The translations under genes and the position numbers were made by a program. The notes below the pieces were generated by a model. It saw nothing but the letters and a program-made list of their open reading frames with translations, was not told where the DNA came from and made no database searches. 64,000 nucleotides of DNA from JAIQET01 sp035542575 (GTDB taxonomy: Bacteria > Acidobacteriota > Terriglobia > Terriglobales > Acidobacteriaceae), in the NCBI GenBank assembly GCA_035542575.1, contig DATKLE010000166.1, forward strand, positions 1 to 64,000, given 5' to 3'. How positions within the stretch are numbered: position 1 is the stretch's first letter; the number at the start of each line of letters is the position of its first letter. Below, piece after piece: positions 23,992 through 32,822 of the stretch.

Positions 23992-26397
23992 TCAGCCGTT
24001 TTCTACGACAACGGAAAAGTTTACACCTTCCCAGCGCTGCTGCTGTGGCCAGTAGAAGGTGAAGGCGACCTCGCGGCCGGGGCCCAAATGGTCGGCTGGC
24101 AGGTCGGCGGCATGGACGCCCACACTGGTGTCCCGGGTGTTGGTGTCGTGGGCAGTGGCCCACTGATCAAAACTCCAGTGCACCACGGCGGGCTCGAGCA
24201 GCACGATGCGCAACTGCTTGCCCGGGGGCATGGAGCGCACCTTGTTGTTGAAGCGCCATCCGAAAAACGCCGCCTTCTGCTTTTTCACCAGGTAGCGCTC
24301 GACGGTCTGCGGCGGCATGTCGAAGATCTTGCCGTCGCGCAGTGAGCGCCGCAGCTTGATGTACTCAGAATGGGCCCACACCAGGGGACAAGCCGAGCCG
24401 GAGGGCTTTCCCAGGGACAACTCCAGCGCAGGAGTGTCGGCCCGGTCCCACACCTGCTCGGGAATGAGAAGGCAGCCGCCGGTGGAGAGTTCCATCACGC
24501 GGAGCAGTTGTTCAGCGACGTCAATCCGCCCCGCTGCCAGTTCGTAGTGGGCACGCTCCCCGGCCAGCAAGGGCCAGGGCCGTCCCACACCCGTGCCGTC
24601 GAAGGGCGAACCGTCCTCGTGCTCGCCGTAGCCATCGCCGTTGTAGCGATACCAGCAATAACCCTGGGGCAATTTGATGCAGAGCAGGGAATCGATGGCC
24701 TTCACCGTGTTTACCATGCGCGGATCGTTGGCGGCGCGCAGTCCGAAGCGCACCAGGGCGAGCGAGTCGGGGCTGATCAAATGCGTCGCCTCCGCCACGC
24801 AGTGATCTGGAGGCCGGTTCTTGATGGGCACGAACCCACTCAACGGAGACGGGGCAGCCGTGGTCTCGGGGGGAGCGATCCGGACGTAGTAACCCTCAAT
24901 TCCCAGCTGCAGCGCCAGATCCCCACCTGTGGCGTAGACCCAGCGGTCGATGTTGTCGTTCCAGGCATCCGCGGTCTCGCGCAAGTAGCCGGCGATATCC
25001 GGCTGCCCCACCGCATCCGCCAGGTCCGCGGCGGCCAGCAGCCCGGCGATCTCCACCGCCAGCGTGAAGGGTGAAAAGCCGGCGTCTTCTTCCCAGCGGT
25101 CCTGTTGCGTGACTGGACCGTTGCGCAGAATGAAACCGGCAGCGCGATGGACCATCGTCCACCAGCGCTGCAAGTCACCCAGAGTGACGGGATCCTCACG
25201 GCGGAGGATGTCCACCAACAGGATGGGGAACGCGGTCTCGTCCATCTGCACCCCGCCCCAGTAAGCCCGGCCATCCAGCCACAGGTTCTGCGCCCAGTGG
25301 CCGTCGGCTTCCTGCGTGGACTCAAGGTAGTGCAGCACGCGCAGGGCATCGGCGCAGGCGCCCGCTGCCAGGAATCCGCAGGCGGTCTCGACCAGGTCGC
25401 GAGGCCACACCAGGTGATAGCCGCCCAGGTCCTCGTCGCCTTTGTTAAAGCCCCAGGGAATGGACAAGCTGGCGATCACTCCGCCCAGGAAGTCCGCCGA
25501 CTCATGCGAGCGCAGCACTGCCATGCTGGCGCGATACAAGTCGTGCTCGCGTTTCGGTTGGTCCAGGGGCAGCAGGCTGTCCTGCCACCTCTTCCATTGC
25601 TCCACATAATGGGCGCAGATTTCGTCATAGCTGTCCAGCAGGCTGGAGCGCGCCTGCTGTCCGGCTTCCGACCACGACCCGCCGAAGCCGATGGCCAGCG
25701 TGAATTCACCCCCGCTGGCATCCAGGTCGATTTCTCCGGTGAGCGCGATGTTTCCGTTTTCGGCCCGCGTGTATTCCCATGCCATCTGACAGTGCTGCGA
25801 GAGGTCCTGCCAGCCGTCAGAAAAACCGGCGAAACCGGCCGACATCCTGCGCCACGGCAGCGAGCAGGCAAAGGCCAGAGCGCAATCGTTGCGCTGGGCG
25901 AACAGCATGGGGACGCCCTTGTAGTCCGCGACCCAGCCGATGTTATCACGGCCCCAGTTGGCCAGGTGCGGGGCCAGCAGCGCGTACAGGCGATAGTCCG
26001 AGAGCTTTCCCTGCAGGGGAAGGAACCGGATCTTCTGCAGCACGACGTTGCGCCAGGGATCGCACAGAACCTCCTTCTCAATGCGGTAGCGCCCGCCTTT
26101 GTGGGTATTCACCAGTTCGTAGGCCGGGATACCGGGCTCGATCGGCTGGTTCTGAAACATGCAGTCGCGCTTTTCTTCTGAAAAAAAGCTCGCTCCGTCG
26201 GTGACCAGCAATCCCTCGTCGCGAGTGCAGGCCTGATCCACTCGGGGAAAATAAATCTCGTTCAAGATGCCGTGACTCAACGTGAACCACACCCGGCTGT
26301 ACCGGTTCAGCGCCGTGCCGATGCCGGTCTTGGCACTCGACGTCCAGCGCGGCGCAATTCCCGGAGTGCCGGGAGCATAGCGTTCGGAATCACTCAC
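23992..26397 (-). CDS. Glycoside hydrolase family 15 glucoamylase/glucodextranase
   Basis: 801 residues from GTG 26397. The N-terminal super-beta-sandwich domain (about 1-270; GIGTALNRYSRVWFTLSHG, NEIYFPRVD) is typical of bacterial glucodextranase/glucoamylase. The (alpha/alpha)6 catalytic part contains LVWPRDLVETACG and IPEQVWDRAD; the Glu in the latter is the likely catalytic base. No signal peptide is seen, so it may act on cytoplasmic alpha-glucans or trehalose-like substrates. It lies between the cfa-like gene and a lipoprotein-sorting-like gene. Confidence 0.88.
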   Translation of the reverse strand: MSDSERYAPGTPGIAPRWTSSAKTGIGTALNRYSRVWFTLSHGILNEIYFPRVDQACTRDEGLLVTDGASFFSEEKRDCMFQNQPIEPGIPAYELVNTHKGGRYRIEKEVLCDPWRNVVLQKIRFLPLQGKLSDYRLYALLAPHLANWGRDNIGWVADYKGVPMLFAQRNDCALAFACSLPWRRMSAGFAGFSDGWQDLSQHCQMAWEYTRAENGNIALTGEIDLDASGGEFTLAIGFGGSWSEAGQQARSSLLDSYDEICAHYVEQWKRWQDSLLPLDQPKREHDLYRASMAVLRSHESADFLGGVIASLSIPWGFNKGDEDLGGYHLVWPRDLVETACGFLAAGACADALRVLHYLESTQEADGHWAQNLWLDGRAYWGGVQMDETAFPILLVDILRREDPVTLGDLQRWWTMVHRAAGFILRNGPVTQQDRWEEDAGFSPFTLAVEIAGLLAAADLADAVGQPDIAGYLRETADAWNDNIDRWVYATGGDLALQLGIEGYYVRIAPPETTAAPSPLSGFVPIKNRPPDHCVAEATHLISPDSLALVRFGLRAANDPRMVNTVKAIDSLLCIKLPQGYCWYRYNGDGYGEHEDGSPFDGTGVGRPWPLLAGERAHYELAAGRIDVAEQLLRVMELSTGGCLLIPEQVWDRADTPALELSLGKPSGSACPLVWAHSEYIKLRRSLRDGKIFDMPPQTVERYLVKKQKAAFFGWRFNNKVRSMPPGKQLRIVLLEPAVVHWSFDQWATAHDTNTRDTSVGVHAADLPADHLGPGREVAFTFYWPQQQRWEGVNFSVVVENG

Positions 26398-26436
26398 AAT
26401 GTCTTGTCCTCGCCCTCGGAGATCACTGACGCGATT

Positions 26437-27183
26437 TTACTGCGCGGGTTTGGCGGCGGCCGGCTGTGCGCTGGGCTTGCCGAACCGCGCGTCGTCCAAT
26501 ACTGGGTTGACTTCAATCTTGTCGAAGACCAGCTTCTGCTTGCGCTGCGTGCCGAGCGTGTCGGAATCGATGGCGAAGGCGTACATCAGGCCGTCCACAG
26601 GGCGATAGTCATGGAAGAAGGACTCGGCCTCGAGTTCCTGGCTGTTGGCCTGGATCTTGCCCTCCCACTTCACGCCCAGGTAGGAAACACAGTCAATGTA
26701 GTCGTAACGCACACTGCCGTTGCTCTCCGTGACCAGCAGTTTGTAGGTATCTTTGCCTTCCACCTGCTCCTTGCCCAGCAATTCGATGCGGTTTCCCTTC
26801 GCCTTATAGTCGAGCAGTGGGCCATCAATGTCTGCGCTGTCCGCCAGGCTTTTCAATTCGTCGGCGGACAGTGGCCGCGGTTCCCCGGTGCCCACCACCA
26901 GCCAGCCGGTGCTGCCGTCCGAGGTGCGAATGCGGGTGACCCCGTTCAGCGTGACCTCTTCGCGAATCTTCCCCGGGCGTTTCATTTCAACCTGGAGCAT
27001 GCCCTCGGTGTCCGGACCGAGAGCGATGTGCCCCATCAGAAGTTGCGTCTGGACGGCCTTGATCCTGGCGACACCGCCCCGCGCCGCCAGTGACTTGGCC
27101 ACGATCTCGTCCACGGTTTGCGCCCGGCCGGCCAGCGGCGCAAACAGCGCCACCCCCGCAAGCAGGAGAGAACATTTCTTCAT
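26437..27183 (-). CDS. Exported LolA-like (outer-membrane lipoprotein-sorting type) protein
   Basis: 248 residues from ATG 27183, which opens a signal peptide (MKKCSLLLAGVALFAPLAGRA). The mature protein begins VDEIVAKSLAARGGVARIKAV and contains regularly spaced beta strands (MKRPGKIREEV, GSTGWLVV, KDTYKLLVT), a pattern shared with LolA/LolB-like lipoprotein carriers. It ends in an Ala/Pro-rich tail. A role in outer-membrane lipid or lipoprotein transport is inferred from fold similarity only. Confidence 0.65.
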   Translation of the reverse strand: MKKCSLLLAGVALFAPLAGRAQTVDEIVAKSLAARGGVARIKAVQTQLLMGHIALGPDTEGMLQVEMKRPGKIREEVTLNGVTRIRTSDGSTGWLVVGTGEPRPLSADELKSLADSADIDGPLLDYKAKGNRIELLGKEQVEGKDTYKLLVTESNGSVRYDYIDCVSYLGVKWEGKIQANSQELEAESFFHDYRPVDGLMYAFAIDSDTLGTQRKQKLVFDKIEVNPVLDDARFGKPSAQPAAAKPAQ

Positions 27184-27396
27184 GACACGTCTCTGGCAGT
27201 TCGTCGCCCAGGATAGGGTCGGCAAGACAACCTCCGCAACCTTACTGTAAAATTGTGCGCAGCGGAAGAGAGTTGAGAGAGTCCCTCAGCGTCTTTCTGG
27301 CTGGTTCCCAAGCGGCTGCGCACAGACGCCGCCTTCACCTACATCTGCCGGGACAGGATTGCCGCGCGATGGTGTGTGAACATTCAGGAGAGAACG

Positions 27397-27576
27397 ATGG
27401 CAAAGATTGCAAAAACCGCAGACCGTAAGAAGGTGATGGACACCTCCAAGAGCACGGACTGCCCCAAGTGCGGCAAGCCCACCCGCGTCGTGAAGCGGGT
27501 GAAGGACCGCGAACGGGGTGTCCCCGGGGGCATTTTCATTTCCTGCTCGGCCTGCGAATTCTTCGAAAAGCTGTAG
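27397..27576 (+). CDS. Small zinc-ribbon protein (59 aa)
   Basis: 59 residues from ATG 27397 behind AGGAGAG. Two Cys pairs, CPKCGKP and CSAC, about 30 residues apart, form a likely zinc ribbon. The rest is Lys/Arg-rich (KRVKDRERGVPGG). It may bind nucleic acid or the ribosome, but no family is recognised. Confidence 0.7.
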   Translation: MAKIAKTADRKKVMDTSKSTDCPKCGKPTRVVKRVKDRERGVPGGIFISCSACEFFEKL

Positions 27577-27709
27577 CCATCCCTAGCATTGAAAACCGAG
27601 GCCGCATGCAGGCCGCGATCTCCTCCAGGGCCAGTCCTGAGTAGAGGGGTTCACGACCTTCCCGTTCTTGGGGAAGTTTCGCTGCCACCGGGTGCGGTGG
27701 AGAACTTGC

Positions 27710-28438
27710 TCAGAAGGTCAGGGCGTGGGAGCTTGAGGCGGAAGCGATCTGGCCCAGGATGGCGCGGGCTTCCGCAGCCGGGTCAGGAGCGGCAGTGATG
27801 GGCCGGCCGACCACAATGTGGGTTGCTCCGGCCGCGATGGCTTCTGCGGGCGTGGCCACGCGCACCTGGTCTCCGTAACCGGCTCCGGCCGGTCGCACTC
27901 CCGGAGTCACAATCGCGAAATCGTTTCCCAGCTCATGGCGCAACTCTGACGCCTCGCGGGCCGAGGTAACTACGCCATGGCATCCGCTGGCGAGGGCCAG
28001 CGCTGCTAGCCGCAGCACCTGGTCTACCACGCGCCCGTGCACTCCGAGTCTGTCGAGGTCATTGTCGTCCAGGCTGGTGAGTACCGTCACCGCTACCACC
28101 ATCAGGGCAGGATTCACATTGTTGGCCGCCTCCGCCGCGGCGCGCAGCATGGTGCTGCCACCGGAAGCGTGCACCGTCAGCATGCTCACGCCAAGCTGGG
28201 CGGCCTCGCGCACCGCCGCCGCCACGGTGCTGGGGATGTCGTGATACTTCAGGTCGAGGAACACGCGGCGCCCGGACGCGACCAGCTCGCGCACCACCTG
28301 CGGCCCTTGCGCGGTGTAGAGCTGCATCCCTACCTTGTAGGTGGACGCAGACTCCCCCACCGCGGCCACGATCTGCTGGGCCGCGGCGGCTGACGACACG
28401 TCCAAGGCGATGATGAGGCGCTGACGCGCGTCGCTCAT
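27710..28438 (-). CDS. pyrF: Orotidine 5'-phosphate decarboxylase
   Basis: 242 residues, a type I OMP decarboxylase that makes UMP in pyrimidine synthesis. It starts IIALDVSSAAAA and has the active-site motif LDLKYHDIPSTV (Asp-Lys-His-Asp tetrad). The phosphate-binding loop is GATHIVVGRPIT near residue 205. It is about the usual length and lies 25 bp from the rlpA-like gene on the same strand. Confidence 0.95.
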   Translation of the reverse strand: MSDARQRLIIALDVSSAAAAQQIVAAVGESASTYKVGMQLYTAQGPQVVRELVASGRRVFLDLKYHDIPSTVAAAVREAAQLGVSMLTVHASGGSTMLRAAAEAANNVNPALMVVAVTVLTSLDDNDLDRLGVHGRVVDQVLRLAALALASGCHGVVTSAREASELRHELGNDFAIVTPGVRPAGAGYGDQVRVATPAEAIAAGATHIVVGRPITAAPDPAAEARAILGQIASASSSHALTF

Positions 28439-28463
28439 GCCTTGAAGTGTAGAGGATTTGGGA

Positions 28464-28949
28464 TTAATCCGCTATAGCGGGGTCCAACCTGGCCACCATT
28501 TGGGGCTGGACGATGTCCAGGCGTACGCGCTGCAAACCCCGGCTCTTGAAATGGAGTGCATTGGCAGCGCCGTAGGAAACGTCAATGATCCGGCCGGGCA
28601 CGATCGGTCCGCGATCGTTGATCCGCACCGTCACCGCTCGCCCGTTGCGCAGGTTGGTTACGCGCACCCAGGTACCCAGGGGCAGAGTAGGATGGGCCGC
28701 AGTCAGGTCGTACATGTTGTAGGGCTCGCCACTGGCTGTGGCCTTTCCATCAAAGTAAGCTCCGTACCAGGAAGCAGTCCCCACTTCATACGGACGCGCA
28801 CGCTTCAGCTTCTGCGCCGGTCGGGTTACGGGTTGAAAGATCGCGCTACTTCGGGTGGAGCCCGACTCTGAGCTGTTTGGCCCCTGAGCCGCTCCCAGGC
28901 CGACGACCGATAAAATGATCGCCAGTCCATGAGCTATGCGTCTTCGCAT
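28464..28949 (-). CDS. RlpA-like septal ring protein (DPBB domain)
   Basis: 161 residues, ATG behind GAGGTGA. The signal peptide is LAIILSVVGLGAAQG. The double-psi beta-barrel domain (about 55-150) carries GTASWYG..FDGKATASGE, LTAAHPTLPLGTWVRVTN and INDRGP, the RlpA signature with the catalytic Asp. RlpA proteins bind or cleave denuded peptidoglycan glycans at the septum. No SPOR domain is present. Confidence 0.9.
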   Translation of the reverse strand: MRRRIAHGLAIILSVVGLGAAQGPNSSESGSTRSSAIFQPVTRPAQKLKRARPYEVGTASWYGAYFDGKATASGEPYNMYDLTAAHPTLPLGTWVRVTNLRNGRAVTVRINDRGPIVPGRIIDVSYGAANALHFKSRGLQRVRLDIVQPQMVARLDPAIAD

Positions 28950-29518
28950 TCAGTTCACCTCGCATGGTCAAAGTCAAGACCTCTCTAGGTCACACCCTAA
29001 GGTCATCCCCCAGGGTCAACCCCCCACCCACAGTTTGCCTAGGATTTGCCGATGCTAGCGGGCGTACTGCAAGACTGTCAATGCGAAATTCACCGTAGAG
29101 GGATGACGATCTAGTAATCTACTTCTCACGTAACTCATTGCTAATCCGAGGTAATCACGGTAATCTCGATGTGATTCAGTGATTTAACTATTTATTACTG
29201 AGTAAATACTGCGATTTGAAGGACGCAGGAAATTATTACTCGATCTTTGTAATGAATGACTTAGACATAACTCTTGATTTCTTCCATAAAAAGAATGACT
29301 TACGGTGAAAAACGCATGCGCGTTCTCTCTTTGCCAACCCAAGTATGTGACGGGCGTAACCTTCATCGATGCATCGGACGGGTCACGCCTCAGGGCGTGA
29401 TCGGGCGCTCTCCTTTGCGCCGACTCGACCGGATGCGGCGCTCCGCTTGTTACCAAGGTCTGCTGCGAACGCAGGGAAAGGTATGCCAAACCGCCTGGGT
29501 TTCCGATAAATTGCGCAT
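28950..29518. other. 569-bp divergent intergenic region, AT-rich part and hairpins
   Basis: No convincing gene lies between the rlpA-like gene and thiD. Bases 29050-29310 are much richer in A+T than the rest of the window and contain repeated GTAATC and TTACT words. Bases 29378-29500 are GC-rich with hairpins, for example TCACGCC/GGCGTGA at 29383-29400. Promoters for both flanking genes must lie here. Confidence 0.6.
28966..29018. promoter_or_regulatory. Four GGTCA repeats upstream of rlpA-like gene
   Basis: GGTCA occurs at 28966, 28988, 29001 and 29014 (plus strand), with spacings of 22, 13 and 13 bp; the middle two are AGGTCA. This array begins 16 bp before the rlpA-like start codon and looks like a multi-site operator. 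The binding protein is unknown. Confidence 0.4.
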
Positions 29519-30367
29519 ATGGGGTCAGCGCCACCCGTCGTTCTCACGATTGCCGGCTTCGATCCGTCCTCGGGAGCGGGCATCACTGCAGACATCAAAA
29601 CGATTGCAGCCCACGGATGCTATGGCGTGGCTTGTATCAGCGCTCTCACCGTGCAGTCCACAGCCGGCGTGCGGCGGGTGGAGTCGGTGAGCCCGGGGCT
29701 GGTGACCGAGACCCTGAGAGAATTGGCCTCCGATGTCGAAATCGCGGCCGTGCACATCGGGATGCTGGGCTCCGCCAGGGTCGTCCGGGCCGTAGCCGAT
29801 TTCCTGGCCAAACAGAAGTTCCCGGAGGTGGTGCTGGATCCCATCCTCAAGTCTTCCTCCGGAGCGAAGTTGGTGGATGATGCGGGAGCACGGGTGCTGG
29901 TGGAGAGACTGCTCCCTCTGGCCACCGTGGTCACACCTAACGTAGATGAGGCTTCAGCGCTAACCGGGCTGGCTGTGACCAACCCGGAGCAGATGCGGGC
30001 GGCCGCAGCCAAGCTGCACGCCATGGGCGCTGCCGCCGTGGTGATCACTGGCGGGCATTTGGAAAAGGCGATCGACTTACTGAGCTTCACCACTCGGCGC
30101 GGCGTCGAGCAGGAAATCTTCAAATCAGAGCGGCAGCGGTCTAATTCCACGCACGGGACAGGATGCGCCTTCGCCACTGCAATGACCTGTCACCTGGCGC
30201 TGGGAAGGGGATTGCCGGAAGCGGTGTTACTGGCCAAAGCGTATGTCACGGCTGCGATTGCCAACGCTCATCCTCTGGGACATGGCACCGGGCCCGTCCA
30301 TCATTTGTACCGCATGCAGCAGCAGCGGCGCGCCACCACCTCGACGGAACCGGAACCGGTCAACTAA
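29519..30367 (+). CDS. thiD: Hydroxymethylpyrimidine/phosphomethylpyrimidine kinase
   Basis: 282 residues, ribokinase fold. Motifs: LTIAGFDPSSGAGITADIK at the N-terminus, NVDEASALTG in the middle, and HGTGCAFATAMT with the catalytic Asp/Gly anion hole near residue 215. ThiD phosphorylates HMP and HMP-P in thiamine synthesis. No TPP riboswitch consensus is visible upstream. A TAAATT hexamer 6 nt before the ATG and lack of a ribosome site suggest a leaderless transcript. Confidence 0.93.
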   Translation: MGSAPPVVLTIAGFDPSSGAGITADIKTIAAHGCYGVACISALTVQSTAGVRRVESVSPGLVTETLRELASDVEIAAVHIGMLGSARVVRAVADFLAKQKFPEVVLDPILKSSSGAKLVDDAGARVLVERLLPLATVVTPNVDEASALTGLAVTNPEQMRAAAAKLHAMGAAAVVITGGHLEKAIDLLSFTTRRGVEQEIFKSERQRSNSTHGTGCAFATAMTCHLALGRGLPEAVLLAKAYVTAAIANAHPLGHGTGPVHHLYRMQQQRRATTSTEPEPVN

Positions 30368-30494
30368 GCCAAAACGGAATCCAAGCCGGATATTCTCAAG
30401 TCTTGTGGAATGACGATGGGCGGAACCTGAAAGGAAATACCAGGAAAGATCCGCCGCCGGAGAGGAGAGGGGGGAGCTCCCGACCCCGAGGGGT

Positions 30495-30917
30495 TTACTT
30501 CTCTGGGCCGGGCCGTTTTCTCAGCAACAAGCCTCCAACGAACGCGGCCACCGCTGCCAGCAGCCATTGCACGCGGTAGATCTGCACGGCTTGCCATTCC
30601 AGCACATTGCGCTCGCTGTAGATGAAGCCGCAGGCGAGGGCCGCCAGCGCGCACGCCAGGCCGAGCAGAAACGCCACCAGGGAAGCGGTGGAAAGACCGA
30701 GTCCCTGCTTGATGCTGTGAAACTCCAGATATCGTGTCCAACCTCGGTTGGGTAGAGCCTGGCGAGTTGCGCCGCAGGCATGGCAGAAGTGCGCTCCCAC
30801 CATGAACTCCGTCCCGCAGCTGTCGCAGACTTCTACCAGATTCGAGCCTGCAGCACTCGGCTGAGCGGCCGGAGGCCGCCAGAACTCGTGCTGCGCGTTA
30901 TGTACGACCTCGGACAT
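30495..30917 (-). CDS. Zinc-ribbon membrane protein, unknown function
   Basis: 140 residues, ATG behind GAGGAGGG. An N-terminal zinc ribbon (CDSCGTEF, CHACGATR at about 31-50) is followed by two transmembrane helices (about 78-98 and 113-132) and a short basic tail LLLRKRPGPEK. It resembles the many small bacterial zinc-ribbon membrane proteins of unknown role. Confidence 0.75.
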   Translation of the reverse strand: MSEVVHNAQHEFWRPPAAQPSAAGSNLVEVCDSCGTEFMVGAHFCHACGATRQALPNRGWTRYLEFHSIKQGLGLSTASLVAFLLGLACALAALACGFIYSERNVLEWQAVQIYRVQWLLAAVAAFVGGLLLRKRPGPEK

Positions 30918-31190
30918 GGGATACCACCCTCCTCGGGTAAGCTCGCAAACCAGCGGCCAAACTCGAAAGCACCTTTAACTTATTGATAACCCTAACCATT
31001 GCAGCTCCTGGCGCGGCTCTGCAACTACGTCCCTTGCAAGAATTACTCCGTAATACGGGAAGATTATCGTTGGCTGCATTATAGGGTTGGTTGCCGGCAT
31101 CCGCCCTGTTCGATAATTTGACATTCTTGGTTCCCCGTTTCACAGGGGTTCATCAGGTAAACTGGAGATGGCCACCGTCCAAGAGAGATT

Positions 31191-32432
31191 TTGCGCTTGC
31201 TCACCCGGCTTACCAGTTGTTGTGCTCTGCTTTTATGTCTGTCCCTCCCCGCCGCTATGCTCGGCCGGGAAGCTCCTCAGGCGCCAAAACCTGAGCACGC
31301 CGACGCGCAACTCACCTTCCGGCCGCTCGATCCCCTAAACGCCCCCGCTTTCGATCACTTCTACAACCTCGATTACGATCGCGCTGTAGCAGAGTTTCAG
31401 CAGGTGTTGGACCGGCATCCGGACGATCCTTTCGCCGTAAACCACCTGCTGACCGCGGTGCTGTTCAAGGAGCTGTACCGCATGGGGGCGCTGGACACGG
31501 GCGACTATGCCAACGACAGTTTTGTTGGCACCGCGCATCGTCCCGCGGACCCCAAGGTGAAGCAGCAGATCAAGGACCTGGTAAACCGGGCGGAAAAGCT
31601 GGAGGAGAAGCAGCTCGCCGCCAACCCCAATGACGTGGATGCGCTCTATGCCCGAGGCGTGACGCGGGCGCAGTTCGCTACCTATACCGCCTTGATCGAG
31701 CGGGCGTGGTTCTCGGCGTTGCGTAACGCCGTGGGTGCGCGGCGGGACCACGAGCGGGTGTTGGAACTGGCGCCCGGCTACACCGACGCCAAGCTCGTCG
31801 TGGGCGCTCACAACTTTGTGATGGGCAGCCTGCCCTGGGGCGTAAAGGTTGCTGCCGCCCTGATCGGCCTGGGGGGTAGCAAGGAAAAGGGGATCCAGTA
31901 CTTATACGAGGCGGCCAGGGGCACGGGAGAAAGCAGCGTCGATGCCAAGATCGTGCTCATGTTGTTCCTGCGGCGCGAACACCGGTACGCAGAAGCCTTG
32001 ACACTTGTGCGGAGCCTGGTCCCGCAGTATCCGAGGAACGTGCTGATGGCCCTGGAAGAGGGGGCACTCCTACGCTCCGAGGGGCGCAACCCGGAGGCGG
32101 CAGAGACGTATCGAAGAATCTGGCAGGCCGGCCGCGACGGGCATTACCCCGGTCTGCACTACGAGATGGCCGCACTCAGCCTAGGCAACTTGCTGCGCAG
32201 CCAGAAGGACTACGCTGGCGCCGCCACGGCGTATGAGGAAGTGAACGAAGTTGAACATCCCGACCCGGAGCTGCTGCAGAAGGCCAACCTCGGGGCCGGT
32301 GAGATGTACGACTTGCTGCAGCGGCGCGAACTCGCCATGCGGAAGTACCAGGCGGTCGTAGCTGCCAACGCGGACACCCCTCCGGCAGAGACCGCCCGCA
32401 AACTCATGAAAGAGGCGTACCGGCAGCAATAG
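31191..32432 (+). CDS. Exported TPR protein
   Basis: 413 residues from TTG 31191, which begins a signal peptide (LLTRLTSCCALLLCLSLPAA). At least three TPR-like repeats are visible: YNLDYDRAVAEFQQVLDRHP near the start, HRYAEALTLVRSLVPQYP, and KDYAGAATAYEEVNEVEHP near the end. Such proteins scaffold complexes in the periplasm. The partner is unknown. Gap to the PspC gene is 50 bp. Confidence 0.8.
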   Translation: MRLLTRLTSCCALLLCLSLPAAMLGREAPQAPKPEHADAQLTFRPLDPLNAPAFDHFYNLDYDRAVAEFQQVLDRHPDDPFAVNHLLTAVLFKELYRMGALDTGDYANDSFVGTAHRPADPKVKQQIKDLVNRAEKLEEKQLAANPNDVDALYARGVTRAQFATYTALIERAWFSALRNAVGARRDHERVLELAPGYTDAKLVVGAHNFVMGSLPWGVKVAAALIGLGGSKEKGIQYLYEAARGTGESSVDAKIVLMLFLRREHRYAEALTLVRSLVPQYPRNVLMALEEGALLRSEGRNPEAAETYRRIWQAGRDGHYPGLHYEMAALSLGNLLRSQKDYAGAATAYEEVNEVEHPDPELLQKANLGAGEMYDLLQRRELAMRKYQAVVAANADTPPAETARKLMKEAYRQQ

Positions 32433-32482
32433 CAGGGAACTACTGGGGGTGGATCGGCGTATCCTTACCGGGGAGAACAGTT

Positions 32483-32794
32483 ATGTACTGCAACTACTGC
32501 GGAAAAGTCATTCAGGACGACGCCAACCTGTGCGCGTATTGTGGCAAGCGGGTCAGCGCCGTGATCGCCCGCAAGCGGCTGCTGCGTCCGCGCACGGGCC
32601 GGAGGATTGCCGGGGTGTGCGCGGGTTTTGCCGAGTACTTTGACCTCGACGTCACCCTGGTGCGGCTGGTGTGGCTGGTCGCTTCCGTGATGACAGTCGT
32701 GGGCTTGCTGTCCTATCCGATAGCCTGGATCGTGATGCCGGAGGAGCCGCTGCGGCTTTCAGAACCGGCGGGGCATCCTGTGACCAATCCCTAA
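32483..32794 (+). CDS. PspC-domain protein with N-terminal zinc ribbon
   Basis: 103 residues. The zinc ribbon MYCNYCGKV..CAYCGKR (1-23) is followed by a PspC domain (RRIAGVCAGFAEYFDLDVTL VR, then one or two membrane helices). PspC proteins sense envelope stress at the inner membrane. The ribbon-PspC arrangement is common in acidobacteria and related phyla. Confidence 0.88.
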   Translation: MYCNYCGKVIQDDANLCAYCGKRVSAVIARKRLLRPRTGRRIAGVCAGFAEYFDLDVTLVRLVWLVASVMTVVGLLSYPIAWIVMPEEPLRLSEPAGHPVTNP

Positions 32795-32809
32795 GCTTGG
32801 TCCATCAGC

Positions 32810-32815
32810 TAGAAT
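32810..32815 (+). promoter_or_regulatory. -10-like hexamer TAGAAT, 7 nt before a start codon
   Basis: TAGAAT lies 7 nt before the ATG of the alpha/beta hydrolase, leaving no room for a ribosome site. Probable leaderless promoter; no clear -35. Confidence 0.35.
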
Positions 32816-32822
32816 CCCCGAC

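Noticed and set aside
29378..29518. TPP riboswitch before thiD
   Set aside because: Neither CUGAGA nor the AUGCCAGCGUAGG-type element is present; only unspecific hairpins are seen.
29184..29534. 116-codon minus-strand frame upstream of rlpA-like gene
   Set aside because: It runs through the hairpin block and AT-rich region with Arg/Ser-rich sequence and no start signal.
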